This document shows, in pieces, positions 10,282-18,977 of a stretch of 64,000 bases of DNA. The notes below the pieces were generated by a model, which saw nothing but the letters and a program-made list of their open reading frames with translations, was not told the origin of the DNA and did no database searches. Both the position numbers and the translations under genes were made by a program. The stretch is from Paenibacillus psychroresistens (GTDB lineage Bacteria; Bacillota; Bacilli; Paenibacillales; NBRC-103111), in assembly GCF_009728935.1 (NCBI RefSeq), contig NZ_CP034235.1, positions 342,501 to 406,500 of the forward strand, written 5' to 3'. Numbering within the stretch: position 1 is the first letter of the stretch; each line of letters begins with the position of its first letter.

Positions 10282-10766
10282 GAAAGCTTGATAAGTATCC
10301 AACTGAAGGTCCTAACGCCTTGTGGCAAATCTATAAAACTGTGAGTAAATGGAAGGCGATGCGCAATTTTGTAATCATTCAGTTGGCGCGTTATTCGCCT
10401 TCTTTGCGCTTCAAGAATTGGCTGTATCGCCATATCCTTGGAATGAAGGTTGGAGAGAACACCGCTTTTGCATTAATGGTGATGGTCGATGTATTCTTCC
10501 CTGAGAAAATATTTATTGGCAGCAATTCGATCATTGGCTACAATACTACCATTCTGGCGCATGAGTACTTGGTACATGAGTACAGGTTAGGCGAGGTGCA
10601 TATTGGCTCTAATGTAATGATCGGGGCTAACAGTATCATCCTGCCAGGCGTTACAATTGGCGATCACGCGATTATTGGGGCAGGCACCGTCGTACATAAG
10701 AATGTAGCAGCAGGCAGCTTTGTTGCGGGTAATCCTATGCAGGTTATTCGTGAGGGGCCGCAATAA
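10278..10766 (+). CDS. yvoF: Hexapeptide-repeat acetyltransferase, YvoF-like
   Basis: Protein of 162 residues. The second half consists of left-handed beta-helix hexapeptide repeats (IGSNSIIGYNTTI, HIGSNVMIGANSIILPGVTI, HAIIGAGTVV), typical of acyl-CoA-dependent O-acetyltransferases. GTG 10278 overlaps the ppaX stop (GTGA) and is preceded by CAGGGGGAC, which points to translational coupling. An in-frame extension upstream would run inside ppaX and is rejected. It sits at the end of the hprK operon, as yvoF does in Bacillus. The acceptor substrate is unknown. Confidence 0.85.
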   Translation: MRKLDKYPTEGPNALWQIYKTVSKWKAMRNFVIIQLARYSPSLRFKNWLYRHILGMKVGENTAFALMVMVDVFFPEKIFIGSNSIIGYNTTILAHEYLVHEYRLGEVHIGSNVMIGANSIILPGVTIGDHAIIGAGTVVHKNVAAGSFVAGNPMQVIREGPQ

Positions 10767-10778
10767 AATATTAAGTTT

Positions 10779-10811
10779 AGGGAGCTTGCAGCGGATGCAG
10801 CTTCTTTTTTA
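10779..10811 (+). terminator. Probable terminator of the hprK operon
   Basis: GGGAGCTTGCA and TGCAGCTTCTT form an imperfect stem around GCGGA, followed by TTTTTT. Confidence 0.55.
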
Positions 10812-10902
10812 TATAGAAAAACGAAATGTTTTCTGTAAAAAAGAGGGATTTATTGGCTATTAGCGAATCTAATTCCTATTGAAATTAATGAGGAGGCGCG
10901 AA

Positions 10903-12003
10903 ATGGGCAAACGTGTAATTCTATTGGTCGGAACGAATAAAGGGGTATTCAGCTATACCTCGGATTTAGAACGGAAAAGCTGGGAGCTAAACGGTCCGTT
11001 TCTAGCAGGCTGGGAGGCATATAGTGTTCTAGGTGACAGTCGGCATGGGAATCGGATCTTTGCAGGGGTTTCGCACTTGGCCTATGGACCTACCATTCGT
11101 GTGAGTGAAGACATGGGGGAAAGCTGGACGCAAATTGAGCATGGACCAACATATTCCACAGAGAGCGGCTTTTCTTTGAATCGAATTTGGCAAATCGTAC
11201 CCGGAGCTCCTTCAGCGCCGGATACTTTATATGCAGGTGTGGAGGAAGCGGGTTTGTTCGTCAGCCGCGATCGCGGTGTAACATGGCGTGAACTGGATGC
11301 GCTTACGAAGCATCCTTCTCGACCAGGCTGGGAACCGGGTGCTGGCGGGATGTGCTTGCACACGATTATTGTTGACCCAAACAATCCTCAACGTATTTGG
11401 GTGGCGATGTCCTCTGTAGGTGTTTTTCGTACGGAGGATGGCGGTGAAACCTGGAATACCTGCAACACAGGTTTAGCGCGGGTGCCAACGGGGCAGCCTT
11501 ATCCTGAGATCGGTTATTGCATACATAAGATGGTAGCGGATCCTCAAAATGCGGATATCTTGTACATGCAGGAGCACAGTGGAGTATTCAAATCAATCGA
11601 TGGCGGAGACAATTGGTTCACAATCGAAGAAGGACTAACGATGCAAGAAGGCGATACGCCTTTTGGCTTTCCAATCGGTATCTCACCTAATGGCGATATA
11701 TTCTTAATTCCGCTTGAAAGCAGTGAAGTTCGTTCAATGAGGGATGGCAAGCTGCTAGTCCATAGCATCCCCGCAGGCGGCAGCAGCTGGGAGCCAATTG
11801 GTGATGTGCTACCGGATGAGCCCCGACATGTAAATGTATTGCGTGATGCGTTAGCGGTGGATGCTTTGGAGCCGTATGGAGTCTATTTCGGTACGACCTC
11901 GGGTGAAGTGTTCTGTTCTCTGGATCGCGGCAAGAACTGGGATCGACTGCCTGGCCAGTTATCAAGAGTTCTGACAGTTAAGATATGGATTGTGGAGGAT
12001 TAG
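10903..12003 (+). CDS. Asp-box (BNR/sialidase-like) beta-propeller protein
   Basis: Cytoplasmic-looking protein of 366 residues with no signal peptide. At least five Asp-box motifs of the S/T-x-D-x-G-x-x-W type recur: SEDMGESWTQ, SRDRGVTWRE, TEDGGETWNT, SIDGGDNWFT and SLDRGKNWDR. They imply a multi-bladed propeller like those of sialidases and photosystem II assembly factor Ycf48. Sialidase catalytic residues cannot be confirmed, and enzymatic activity is doubtful. ATG 10903 is chosen because AGGAGG lies 6 bases upstream. Its stop codon is one base from the start of a MoaD/ThiS-like gene, so the two are surely co-expressed. Confidence 0.82.
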   Translation: MGKRVILLVGTNKGVFSYTSDLERKSWELNGPFLAGWEAYSVLGDSRHGNRIFAGVSHLAYGPTIRVSEDMGESWTQIEHGPTYSTESGFSLNRIWQIVPGAPSAPDTLYAGVEEAGLFVSRDRGVTWRELDALTKHPSRPGWEPGAGGMCLHTIIVDPNNPQRIWVAMSSVGVFRTEDGGETWNTCNTGLARVPTGQPYPEIGYCIHKMVADPQNADILYMQEHSGVFKSIDGGDNWFTIEEGLTMQEGDTPFGFPIGISPNGDIFLIPLESSEVRSMRDGKLLVHSIPAGGSSWEPIGDVLPDEPRHVNVLRDALAVDALEPYGVYFGTTSGEVFCSLDRGKNWDRLPGQLSRVLTVKIWIVED

Positions 12004-12004
12004 C

Positions 12005-12280
12005 ATGCAAATTGAAGTGTCAATTCCTTCTATGCTGCGGGATTGTACGAAGGGCAAGGTCAAGTTTCCGCTAGAAGCGCAAATGCTGGATGAAGCGATT
12101 AGTCAGATCATTATCGATTACCCATTGCTGCGTGTTCACTTATACACGGAATCAGGTGAGCTGCGCAAGCATGTGCTGATTTTCTATAATGATGAGAGCA
12201 TTGCTTGGCTCGAGCGTTTGGATATTCCGCTGCAAGCGGGGGACCGCATCATGGTATTTCAAGCCGTATCCGGCGGCTAG
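12005..12280 (+). CDS. MoaD/ThiS-family ubiquitin-fold protein
   Basis: Small protein of 91 residues ending in VSGG, the C-terminal Gly-Gly that sulfur carriers (MoaD, ThiS) and prokaryotic ubiquitin-like proteins need for adenylation. The body has the beta-grasp pattern: an initial beta strand (QIEVSIPSML), an LDEAISQIIIDYP helix, and a closing RLDIPLQAGDRIMVFQAVSGG segment typical of MoaD. ATG 12005 follows GGAGG with 6 bases spacing. It is tightly coupled to the propeller gene and has no moaE, moeB or thiamin gene nearby. Its E1-like activator must be encoded elsewhere. A sulfur-carrier or protein-conjugation role for the pair is inference. Confidence 0.8.
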   Translation: MQIEVSIPSMLRDCTKGKVKFPLEAQMLDEAISQIIIDYPLLRVHLYTESGELRKHVLIFYNDESIAWLERLDIPLQAGDRIMVFQAVSGG

Positions 12281-12307
12281 ACTAGCTTCAACAAGGAGTT
12301 TATGAGG

Positions 12308-15300
12308 ATGCTTCATAGTGCATTGCAGCCGTTTCACCCTACAGTGGCAGCATGGTTCGTGCAGTCTTTCAACCAACCGACAGATGTTCAGATCCAAGCG
12401 TGGAGCTCGCTTAGGCAGAATCAACATACGTTGATTGCAGCTCCAACCGGTTCGGGTAAGACGTTAGCAGCGCTATTGCCTGGATTGAATCAAATCATGC
12501 AAGATAAGCTTGCTGGAATGAATCAGACTCCGGGCATTCGCCTGTTATACATCACCCCGTTAAAGGCGCTGAACAATGATGTTCATCTTCACGTTGTGCA
12601 GTTTGCAGAGCAATTGCATGAGCTGGCTGCGGCAACGACACAAGACTGGCCGGGTTTGAGAGCTGCTGTCCGTACAGGTGATACCCCGCAGAATGTGCGA
12701 AATGCCATTCTTCGCAAGCCACCAGATATTCTGGTTATTACACCAGAATCGCTATATTTAATGCTGACCTCCGAGAAAGCGCGCGAGGTTTTACGAACGG
12801 TTACTTATGTCATAGTAGATGAAATTCATCATATTGCTGGAGATAAAAGAGGAGCACATCTGTCACTTACACTGGAACGTCTGGTGGAATGGTGCGGGTG
12901 CTCTTTTCTGCGCGTGGGTGTTTCAGCAACTCAGAAGCCATTGGACCAAGTAGCAAGGTTCTTAGGAGGCTGGGAGGAAGCTGAGGCTAGAGCTGTACAT
13001 ATTATCGAAAGCCATGAGGATAAAATATTCAACCTAACCGTATCCGTTCCTGATCCTATTGCAGTCTTGCATGATAAAGAGGCGGTATGGGCGGTCCTGA
13101 TGGAGCGTATTCTTAAAGAAATGACAGATTGTCGTTCTACGATTATTTTTGTGAATAATCGTAGACTCTGTGAGCGACTTACTCAAAGATTAAATGATTA
13201 TTGCGGCGGTGGTTTTGCTAGATCCCACCATGGCAGCTTATCCCGCGAAAAGCGCTTGGAGGTCGAACAGCTGCTGAAGCAAGGGGATCTAAAATGCCTC
13301 ATTGCCACCTCCTCGTTAGAGCTGGGGATAGATGTGGGTCATATTGATCTGGTGATTCAGATCGACTCACCCCTGCAAGCCGCTTCTGGGATTCAGCGGA
13401 TGGGTCGAGCAGGTCATGGAGTTGGCGAGGTAAGCCGCGGTGTGATTATAGTTCGTCAGCGCAGCTCGCTGCCTGAAGCAGCCGTGCTGTGTCGGATGAT
13501 ACGTAGGCGTGAGATTGAACTAATTCGGATCCGGCGCAATGCTCTGGATGTGCTAGCTCAGCAAATAGTAGCGATGACGGCCATGGATGATTGGCACGTA
13601 GAAGGAATTTGGCGGTTAATTCAACGCAGTGATAGCTATCATAATTTTCCGCGCGAAAGAATGGAGTCGTTGTTGCAGGTTTTATCGGGCTTTTTTCCGT
13701 TTGTGCGTCCACTTCTGCTCTGGAATCGGGAAACGAATGTACTCAGTCGACATAGCAGCTCTAGAATGGCGGCAATTATGGGCACGGGCACTATTCCACA
13801 AAGCGCGAATTTTCCAGTCTTTCAGGGTGAGAGCAACATTCAGATCGGTGATTTGGATGAGGAGTTTGTTCATGAAAGCCGAACCGGTGAAGTATTCCAA
13901 ATGGGCGCTCAATCCTGGGTGATTCGTGAGATTAAACGAGATCGTGTTGTGGTGAGTGAGGCTAAAAATCGGGTTAGTGAGATTCCATTTTGGCGTAATG
14001 AGGGTTTGGGGCGATCTTATGAGCTAGGGGAGAAGATGGGCGTTTTAGTTGCGGAGGTTTGCGATCGGCTAGCTGTTAAGGATTCAGATATCGAGACTGT
14101 AGAGTGGCTTAGAGCTGAATATGGTCTCGATTCGCTAGCGGCAAATGGCCTTATGGATTTGATGAGTAAGCAGCAGGCAACTAGCGCAATGCCGACTAAT
14201 CGGAAGATCGTAATAGAACGGTATGTAGATTTGACCAACCAAACCCATGTTATTCTCCATAATTATTGGGGCAGAAGCTTAAACCGGTCATGGCAAATTA
14301 TTCTCGAACGGCTCTTTGAGCAGAATCTTCCTTATAAACCTTATAGCGTCGCGAAAGATAATGGGATTGAGCTAATTTTTAAACAATGGGATCATGCAGG
14401 ACAATATTTGATTTGGAAAATAGCTGCGGATTCTGTGGAAAAACTCCTGTTGGAGGCGATTGGTAAGCTTCCGATGTTTGCGATAACCTTTCGGAGAATT
14501 GCCGATGTTGCGCTTTTGCTGTCACGTCAGTTTCAACGTACCCCAACCTGGCAGCGGAGGCTGCGCAGTGAGGATTTGCTGCGTGAAGCATTGCCATACG
14601 GAGGTCAATTTCCGTTTCTTAAAGCGGCGATTGATGAATGCTTGGAAGAGCATCTGGATGGCCCGCATTTAAGGGGTATTTTGCAGGGGATTGAACAGGG
14701 GAGAATTCAAATTGAGGTAAAGGACAGTGACTATCCTTCGCCATTGGCCACACAGTTTATGTTCGATTATGCGAATACGCAAGTTTATGAAGCAGACACG
14801 TTGAACTCCGACCTTCAGCTTCAGCTGATGAATGTGAGTGCGGATTTGGCTATAAGTGTATTCGGGCAGGCTGCATTGCAGAATACGATTGAACCGGAAG
14901 TAATCGAGGCGGAGCTGGAGAGACAGACCATTAAGCCGGCTAATGCCAATGAATTATTTAACTTGCTCAAAAGGCAAGGGGACTTAAATTATCGCGAGCT
15001 TCAGGTGGCTTGTGGACTCGAGGTGGATGCTTGGACGGAGCAACTGAAAGAGCAAGGTCTAGTTGCGAATGTGGAGATAGGACAAGAAGAGAGGTGGATC
15101 TGCCGGGATGAACTGGAGATCTATGCTCAGCTTGGGAGTAATGAGGTCTCAGCAGTTTTCGTGCTTGGGCGTTATATCGAAGGGCGGCTTTCATTCTCAG
15201 AGTCGGGTCTTAGACAAAGATATAGGTTCACCCGTGAGTACATGCAGCATATGATAAAGCAGTGGGGTGAAGAGCGACGTATCCAGCCTTCGCCTTTTGG

Positions 15301-16603
15301 GACGGGAAAAGAGCAACAGGCGGATGAGTTATGGTCGAGCAGCCGAGTATGCGAGCGGATCCTGCGTCAATCGTTGCAGCACTTTCGTAATGCAGGTGAA
15401 GCTGCAGATTCTTCACGACTTGCGATGCTGCTCTTCCATAGGCATCATTTGCTTCCGGGGCAACGCTTAAAAGGAGCGGAGGGTTTAAGGCAGACCCTTG
15501 CGCTGCTGCAGGGTATTTATCTACCTTTTTCTCAGTGGGAGACGCTTATTTTTCCGACTCGTATTGAAGGCTACCGCAGATCAGATTTGGATGGCCTGTG
15601 TGCCGCTGGTGAAATCATTTGGCTAGGACGAAAGGCCAGTGGGGAAAAGGAAGGCAAGATTGCCTTTTTTCTAGCTGAAGCAGGGAATCTGATTTCACCG
15701 TTATTGCCGAGAGAGGTTGAAACCGAAACAGCTCATCCAGAACTGCTGAACCTTCTACGTGTTAAGGGAGCAAGCTATCTAACTAAGCTTTCGGCAGAAC
15801 TTGGCTTAGCTCCGTCGGAGCTGCTTAATCAATTGTTCGACCTGGTTTGGGAAGGGCAGGTTTCCAACGATCAATTCTCGCCACTGCGCAATTATAGTAT
15901 GGCCAAAGAGAAGCTCCATCCAAAGCTAGGCTCAGGTTTAGGGAGATGGTATGTGACTCAATCACTGGAAGTGGAAGTTACATTAGAGGAGACTGCTGTG
16001 GCTTGGGTTCGTCAACTGCTGCATTGCCATGGCATCATAACTAAAGATATTGTTGCTGCCTATTCCCCTCTATTGTGGGAGCCGCTGCTGCAGGTGCTTC
16101 GCCGACTTGAAGAGCTAGGCAACCTTACTCGCGGGTTATTTGTTAAAGAAATTGAGACTTTGCAGTTCATGGAGCACGATGTGGTTACCCAAATGCGTAG
16201 ATCCGATTCAAACTTGGAAAATAGTCAAAACGATATTGTAGCTGTGAATGCTTGTGAACCCGCCAGTATATATGGTAATTTGGTGCCTTGGCCAGATGTG
16301 AGGGGAGCAGCTTTTGCTCGTAAACCAGGTAATTATTTACTTTTTCAGCATGGGAATTGGGCAGGATGGCTTGAAAATAATGCGAAAAAGGTTGTTTTTC
16401 TTAAACAAGACCAGCCGATACAGCCGGAGCTGCTGCTCCCCGTATTCACACAGCTGCTTAAAAACGGGAGTATGAAAAAAATAGTAATCGATACCTGGAA
16501 TGGCCAAAAAGCTATGGAAACCGAAGCGGGAAAGGTTCTGTTGAAGCATGGGGCGGAGCGTGATCGCGATTCGTTAGTTTTATGGTTGAGTGCCATGGGT
16601 TGA
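12308..16603 (+). CDS. lhr: Large Lhr-type ATP-dependent DNA/RNA helicase
   Basis: Superfamily 2 helicase of 1431 residues. The core shows Walker A APTGSGKT (near 46), motif Ia-like TPLKALNND, Walker B VDEIHH, motif III SATQ, and motif VI QRMGRAGHG near 365. After the RecA domains come the winged helix and the Lhr-specific domain, then a long C-terminal extension of several winged-helix-like segments. The length matches full Lhr proteins (about 1500 residues in mycobacteria), which act in DNA damage repair. ATG 12308 fits AAGGAG 9 bases upstream better than ATG 12302. It is 27 bases after the MoaD-like gene, so co-transcription is likely. Confidence 0.88.
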   Translation: MLHSALQPFHPTVAAWFVQSFNQPTDVQIQAWSSLRQNQHTLIAAPTGSGKTLAALLPGLNQIMQDKLAGMNQTPGIRLLYITPLKALNNDVHLHVVQFAEQLHELAAATTQDWPGLRAAVRTGDTPQNVRNAILRKPPDILVITPESLYLMLTSEKAREVLRTVTYVIVDEIHHIAGDKRGAHLSLTLERLVEWCGCSFLRVGVSATQKPLDQVARFLGGWEEAEARAVHIIESHEDKIFNLTVSVPDPIAVLHDKEAVWAVLMERILKEMTDCRSTIIFVNNRRLCERLTQRLNDYCGGGFARSHHGSLSREKRLEVEQLLKQGDLKCLIATSSLELGIDVGHIDLVIQIDSPLQAASGIQRMGRAGHGVGEVSRGVIIVRQRSSLPEAAVLCRMIRRREIELIRIRRNALDVLAQQIVAMTAMDDWHVEGIWRLIQRSDSYHNFPRERMESLLQVLSGFFPFVRPLLLWNRETNVLSRHSSSRMAAIMGTGTIPQSANFPVFQGESNIQIGDLDEEFVHESRTGEVFQMGAQSWVIREIKRDRVVVSEAKNRVSEIPFWRNEGLGRSYELGEKMGVLVAEVCDRLAVKDSDIETVEWLRAEYGLDSLAANGLMDLMSKQQATSAMPTNRKIVIERYVDLTNQTHVILHNYWGRSLNRSWQIILERLFEQNLPYKPYSVAKDNGIELIFKQWDHAGQYLIWKIAADSVEKLLLEAIGKLPMFAITFRRIADVALLLSRQFQRTPTWQRRLRSEDLLREALPYGGQFPFLKAAIDECLEEHLDGPHLRGILQGIEQGRIQIEVKDSDYPSPLATQFMFDYANTQVYEADTLNSDLQLQLMNVSADLAISVFGQAALQNTIEPEVIEAELERQTIKPANANELFNLLKRQGDLNYRELQVACGLEVDAWTEQLKEQGLVANVEIGQEERWICRDELEIYAQLGSNEVSAVFVLGRYIEGRLSFSESGLRQRYRFTREYMQHMIKQWGEERRIQPSPFGTGKEQQADELWSSSRVCERILRQSLQHFRNAGEAADSSRLAMLLFHRHHLLPGQRLKGAEGLRQTLALLQGIYLPFSQWETLIFPTRIEGYRRSDLDGLCAAGEIIWLGRKASGEKEGKIAFFLAEAGNLISPLLPREVETETAHPELLNLLRVKGASYLTKLSAELGLAPSELLNQLFDLVWEGQVSNDQFSPLRNYSMAKEKLHPKLGSGLGRWYVTQSLEVEVTLEETAVAWVRQLLHCHGIITKDIVAAYSPLLWEPLLQVLRRLEELGNLTRGLFVKEIETLQFMEHDVVTQMRRSDSNLENSQNDIVAVNACEPASIYGNLVPWPDVRGAAFARKPGNYLLFQHGNWAGWLENNAKKVVFLKQDQPIQPELLLPVFTQLLKNGSMKKIVIDTWNGQKAMETEAGKVLLKHGAERDRDSLVLWLSAMG

Positions 16604-16613
16604 TGTAACTATT

Positions 16614-16677
16614 GGACCTGTATCCCTTTGGCTCAGATGAAGTTTCTGTTGTTGCTGAGCGATGGGGATACAGGCCC
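16614..16677. other. Long two-stage hairpin between lhr and fixA
   Basis: GGACCTGTATCCC (16614-16626) faces GGGGATACAGGCCC (16664-16677). Inside it GCTCAG faces CTGAGC. No T-run follows on either strand, so it is not a canonical intrinsic terminator. It begins 11 bases after the lhr stop and could protect the mRNA 3' end or slow polymerase. Confidence 0.6.
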
Positions 16678-16778
16678 AAGGTATCCGAAATGGTCATTAC
16701 ACAGCTTATCTTTCAAAATTAAGTGAATAAAATCACAAGAAATTGAATAATAAAATAACAATAGAATAAAAAAGGAAT

Positions 16779-16806
16779 TTGTGAACAAATAGCGAACTTA
16801 TATATT
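16779..16806 (+). promoter_or_regulatory. Candidate fixABCX promoter with TGTGAA-type motifs
   Basis: TTGTGA (16779-16784), a 16-base spacer and TATATT (16801-16806). The -35 lies in ATTTGTGAACAAAT. A related GTGTGAAAA starts at 16810 and an inverted TTCACAAAC lies at 16841-16849. Such half-sites resemble those of redox or CRP/FNR-type regulators such as Rex, but no full palindrome matches, so the regulator is not assigned. Confidence 0.4.
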
Positions 16807-16866
16807 AGGTGTGAAAACGCTGCCATACATTGTAATATTTTTCACAAACTAAGGTGAGGTGTCCAG

Positions 16867-17697
16867 ATGCTGCATATTGTCGTATGTGTCAAGCAGGTTC
16901 CCGACAGCCGGGAGATTCGCATTGACCCCAAGAACAACACGTTGATCCGACAAGGGGTTCCAAGCATTATTAATTTCTATGATATGCATGGTTTGGAGGA
17001 AGCACTGCGCATTAAAGATGAGCTCGGTGCGAGAGTAACAGTGGTTACTATGGGACCGCCCCCAGCGGAAAAAGGCTTGAAGGAGTGTATTTCATTGGGT
17101 GCTGATGAAGCGGTGCTGGTTACAGACCGTGGATTCGCAGGAGCAGACACATTGGCAACATCTTATGTTGTGGCAAAAACAATTGCAAAGATAGCAGAGA
17201 CATGGGGACCGGTAGACATGGTATTCTGCGGGAAACAAACCTTGGATGGCGACACAGGGCAGGTTGGGCCTGGCGTTGCATGCCGCTTGGATTTGGAGCA
17301 GCTTACTTATGTGCATAAGGTTGTTAAAGTAGACGAGGATAACCGCAGGGTTACCGTGCAACGTTTGCTGGAGGATGGGATTGAAGTCGTTGAAACCAGC
17401 ATGCCTGTGTTGATTACGGCGCTGAAGGAATTAAACAAAGTTCGAAGAGCTTCCTTACCGGGGATGATTCGGGCAGCAAGATATAAAGCAACGATTTGGA
17501 CCACGGCAGATTTCCCAGGGCTGGATAGAGCACAAATTGGACTTAAAGGCTCTCCGACGATTGTTGCGAAGACCTGGATTCCTGCAGCACGGACAGCAAA
17601 TGGCATCATGATTTCTGGCGATTCTGTAGAAATCCAAGCAGAGCAATTAGTAACTAAACTTTTTTCAGGCGAATTGCCTGAACGATTTGGTTGGTAG
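16867..17697 (+). CDS. fixA: Electron transfer flavoprotein beta subunit (FixA)
   Basis: Beta subunit of 276 residues of an electron transfer flavoprotein. It has the ETF-beta pattern from the N-terminus: VCVKQVPDS, NFYDMHGLEEALRIKDE, and the GKQTLDGDTGQVGPGVA segment near 125-141 typical of bifurcating FixA/EtfB. It heads a four-gene set with FixB, FixC and FixX. Together these oxidise NADH and split electrons between quinone and ferredoxin or flavodoxin. ATG 16867 follows AAGGTGAGG. A 196-base gap with a dispersed repeat separates it from fixB, unusual for such an operon. Confidence 0.92.
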   Translation: MLHIVVCVKQVPDSREIRIDPKNNTLIRQGVPSIINFYDMHGLEEALRIKDELGARVTVVTMGPPPAEKGLKECISLGADEAVLVTDRGFAGADTLATSYVVAKTIAKIAETWGPVDMVFCGKQTLDGDTGQVGPGVACRLDLEQLTYVHKVVKVDEDNRRVTVQRLLEDGIEVVETSMPVLITALKELNKVRRASLPGMIRAARYKATIWTTADFPGLDRAQIGLKGSPTIVAKTWIPAARTANGIMISGDSVEIQAEQLVTKLFSGELPERFGW

Positions 17698-17743
17698 GTA
17701 TATAAATATCTGTATAGAAGGAAGCGTCGGGGAGTAGTGGATG

Positions 17744-17834
17744 TGTCTGGAAAGTTTACGTGCCGCCTTTGAAGATTGCATCGTTACCACTTGTTTTATT
17801 TCAATAAAAAAGGATGTAAATTCAAGTTGGCTGG
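17744..17834. repeat. Dispersed intergenic repeat, copy 1
   Basis: The 42 bases at 17775-17816, starting ATTGCATCGTTACCAC, are identical to 48488-48529 upstream of hisF. The flanks CTGGAAAGTTTA and TTGGCTG are also shared. The unit contains nested inverted arms. It lies between fixA and fixB. Confidence 0.85.
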
Positions 17835-17893
17835 AAGGCAGATTCATTATGGACTAGAGCAATTCCTTCTCATTGGACTAAGGAGGGGTATAT

Positions 17894-18952
17894 ATGGCAG
17901 CTGATGAAGTAGAAGTTCAGGATAATGAGATGCCGGATTGGTCGGCTTATCGAGGAGTACTAATAGTAGTGGAGCAGAGGGAAGGCGAAGCGAAGAAGGT
18001 ATCTTGGCAGCTGCTGGGTGAAGGCAAGAAGCTGGCAGCAAAGCTTGAAGTGCCGCTGCTTGCATTGGTTATGGGCGACAAAGTCGAGCATTTGGCGCAA
18101 GAGGCGATTTACTATGGGGCGGATAAAGTTTATTTGTGCGAATCCCCGGTGTTGAAGGATTATCGCACCAGACCATTCAGCCGCGTATGCCTGCAATTGA
18201 TTGATAAGGTGAAGCCGGAAATCGTGCTGTTTGGGGCAACCGGGACGGGGCGAGATTTAGCGGGAGCGATTGCAACGCATTTGCCGACGGGACTGACGGC
18301 AGATACCACGGAGCTCGATTGCGAGCCGCATCCGTCGCGGTTATTGCTGGCGAGTCGGCCGGCGTTCTCTGAGAAGATGATGGCAACCATCCTCTGTAAG
18401 CAGTATCGACCGCAGATGGCTACTGCTCGCGCGGGGGTTTTCCAAGCGCAGTCGCGTGATACCTCGCTGCAAGCGGAAATCATTCGCATCGAGAATCCGA
18501 TGAAGGAAGAAGAGATCGCAGCGCGGGTGCTGGATTTCATTCGCGAGACGGGCTCGATTAATCTGGAGGAAGCCGATATCATTGTTGCCGGCGGACGTGG
18601 ATTAGGTGGACCGGAAGCATTCGCGATGCTGAAGGATTTGGCCGACGCATTAGGCGGAATTGTTGGAGCTTCGCGTGCCGCGGTGGATGCGGGATGGATC
18701 AAGCATGAGCATCAGGTCGGACAAACCGGCTGTACGGTACGGCCTAAGCTATATTTTGCCATTGGGATTTCAGGAGCTGTTCAACATACGGTCGGGATGA
18801 CCGGTTCAGATATTATAATTGCGATTAATCGCGACGAGAAAGCACCTATCTTCCAGTTCGCTCATTACGGAATGGTTGGGGATTTGTTCAAAATAGTCCC
18901 GCAAATTACCGCAGAGGTTCGCAAAAAAAGAGGCATTTTGGTACCAGCATAA
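17894..18952 (+). CDS. fixB: Electron transfer flavoprotein alpha subunit (FixB)
   Basis: Alpha subunit of 352 residues. The C-terminal FAD-binding ETF-alpha signature is clear: ADIIVAGGRGLGGPEAF near 230, GASRAAVDAGW, HEHQVGQTG, and FAIGISGAVQHTVGM, which bind FAD. The N-terminal domain resembles the beta subunit. AAGGAGG precedes ATG 17894. It pairs with FixA to form the flavoprotein heterodimer that delivers electrons to FixC. Part of the gene (about 18200-18700) is visibly more GC-rich than its neighbours. Confidence 0.93.
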   Translation: MAADEVEVQDNEMPDWSAYRGVLIVVEQREGEAKKVSWQLLGEGKKLAAKLEVPLLALVMGDKVEHLAQEAIYYGADKVYLCESPVLKDYRTRPFSRVCLQLIDKVKPEIVLFGATGTGRDLAGAIATHLPTGLTADTTELDCEPHPSRLLLASRPAFSEKMMATILCKQYRPQMATARAGVFQAQSRDTSLQAEIIRIENPMKEEEIAARVLDFIRETGSINLEEADIIVAGGRGLGGPEAFAMLKDLADALGGIVGASRAAVDAGWIKHEHQVGQTGCTVRPKLYFAIGISGAVQHTVGMTGSDIIIAINRDEKAPIFQFAHYGMVGDLFKIVPQITAEVRKKRGILVPA

Positions 18953-18977
18953 ATTTAGCGACGAGGAGCGGGTTACT

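Noticed and set aside
10903-12003. True secreted sialidase
   Set aside because: No signal peptide, and the Asp-boxes alone do not show the catalytic Arg triad or Tyr/Glu pair.
13446-13922. Reverse and alternative-frame ORFs inside lhr
   Set aside because: Shadows of a gene with strong motifs in the main frame.
18160-18702. 180-codon reverse ORF opposite fixB
   Set aside because: Arises from the GC-rich patch of fixB, whose forward frame has clear ETF-alpha motifs.
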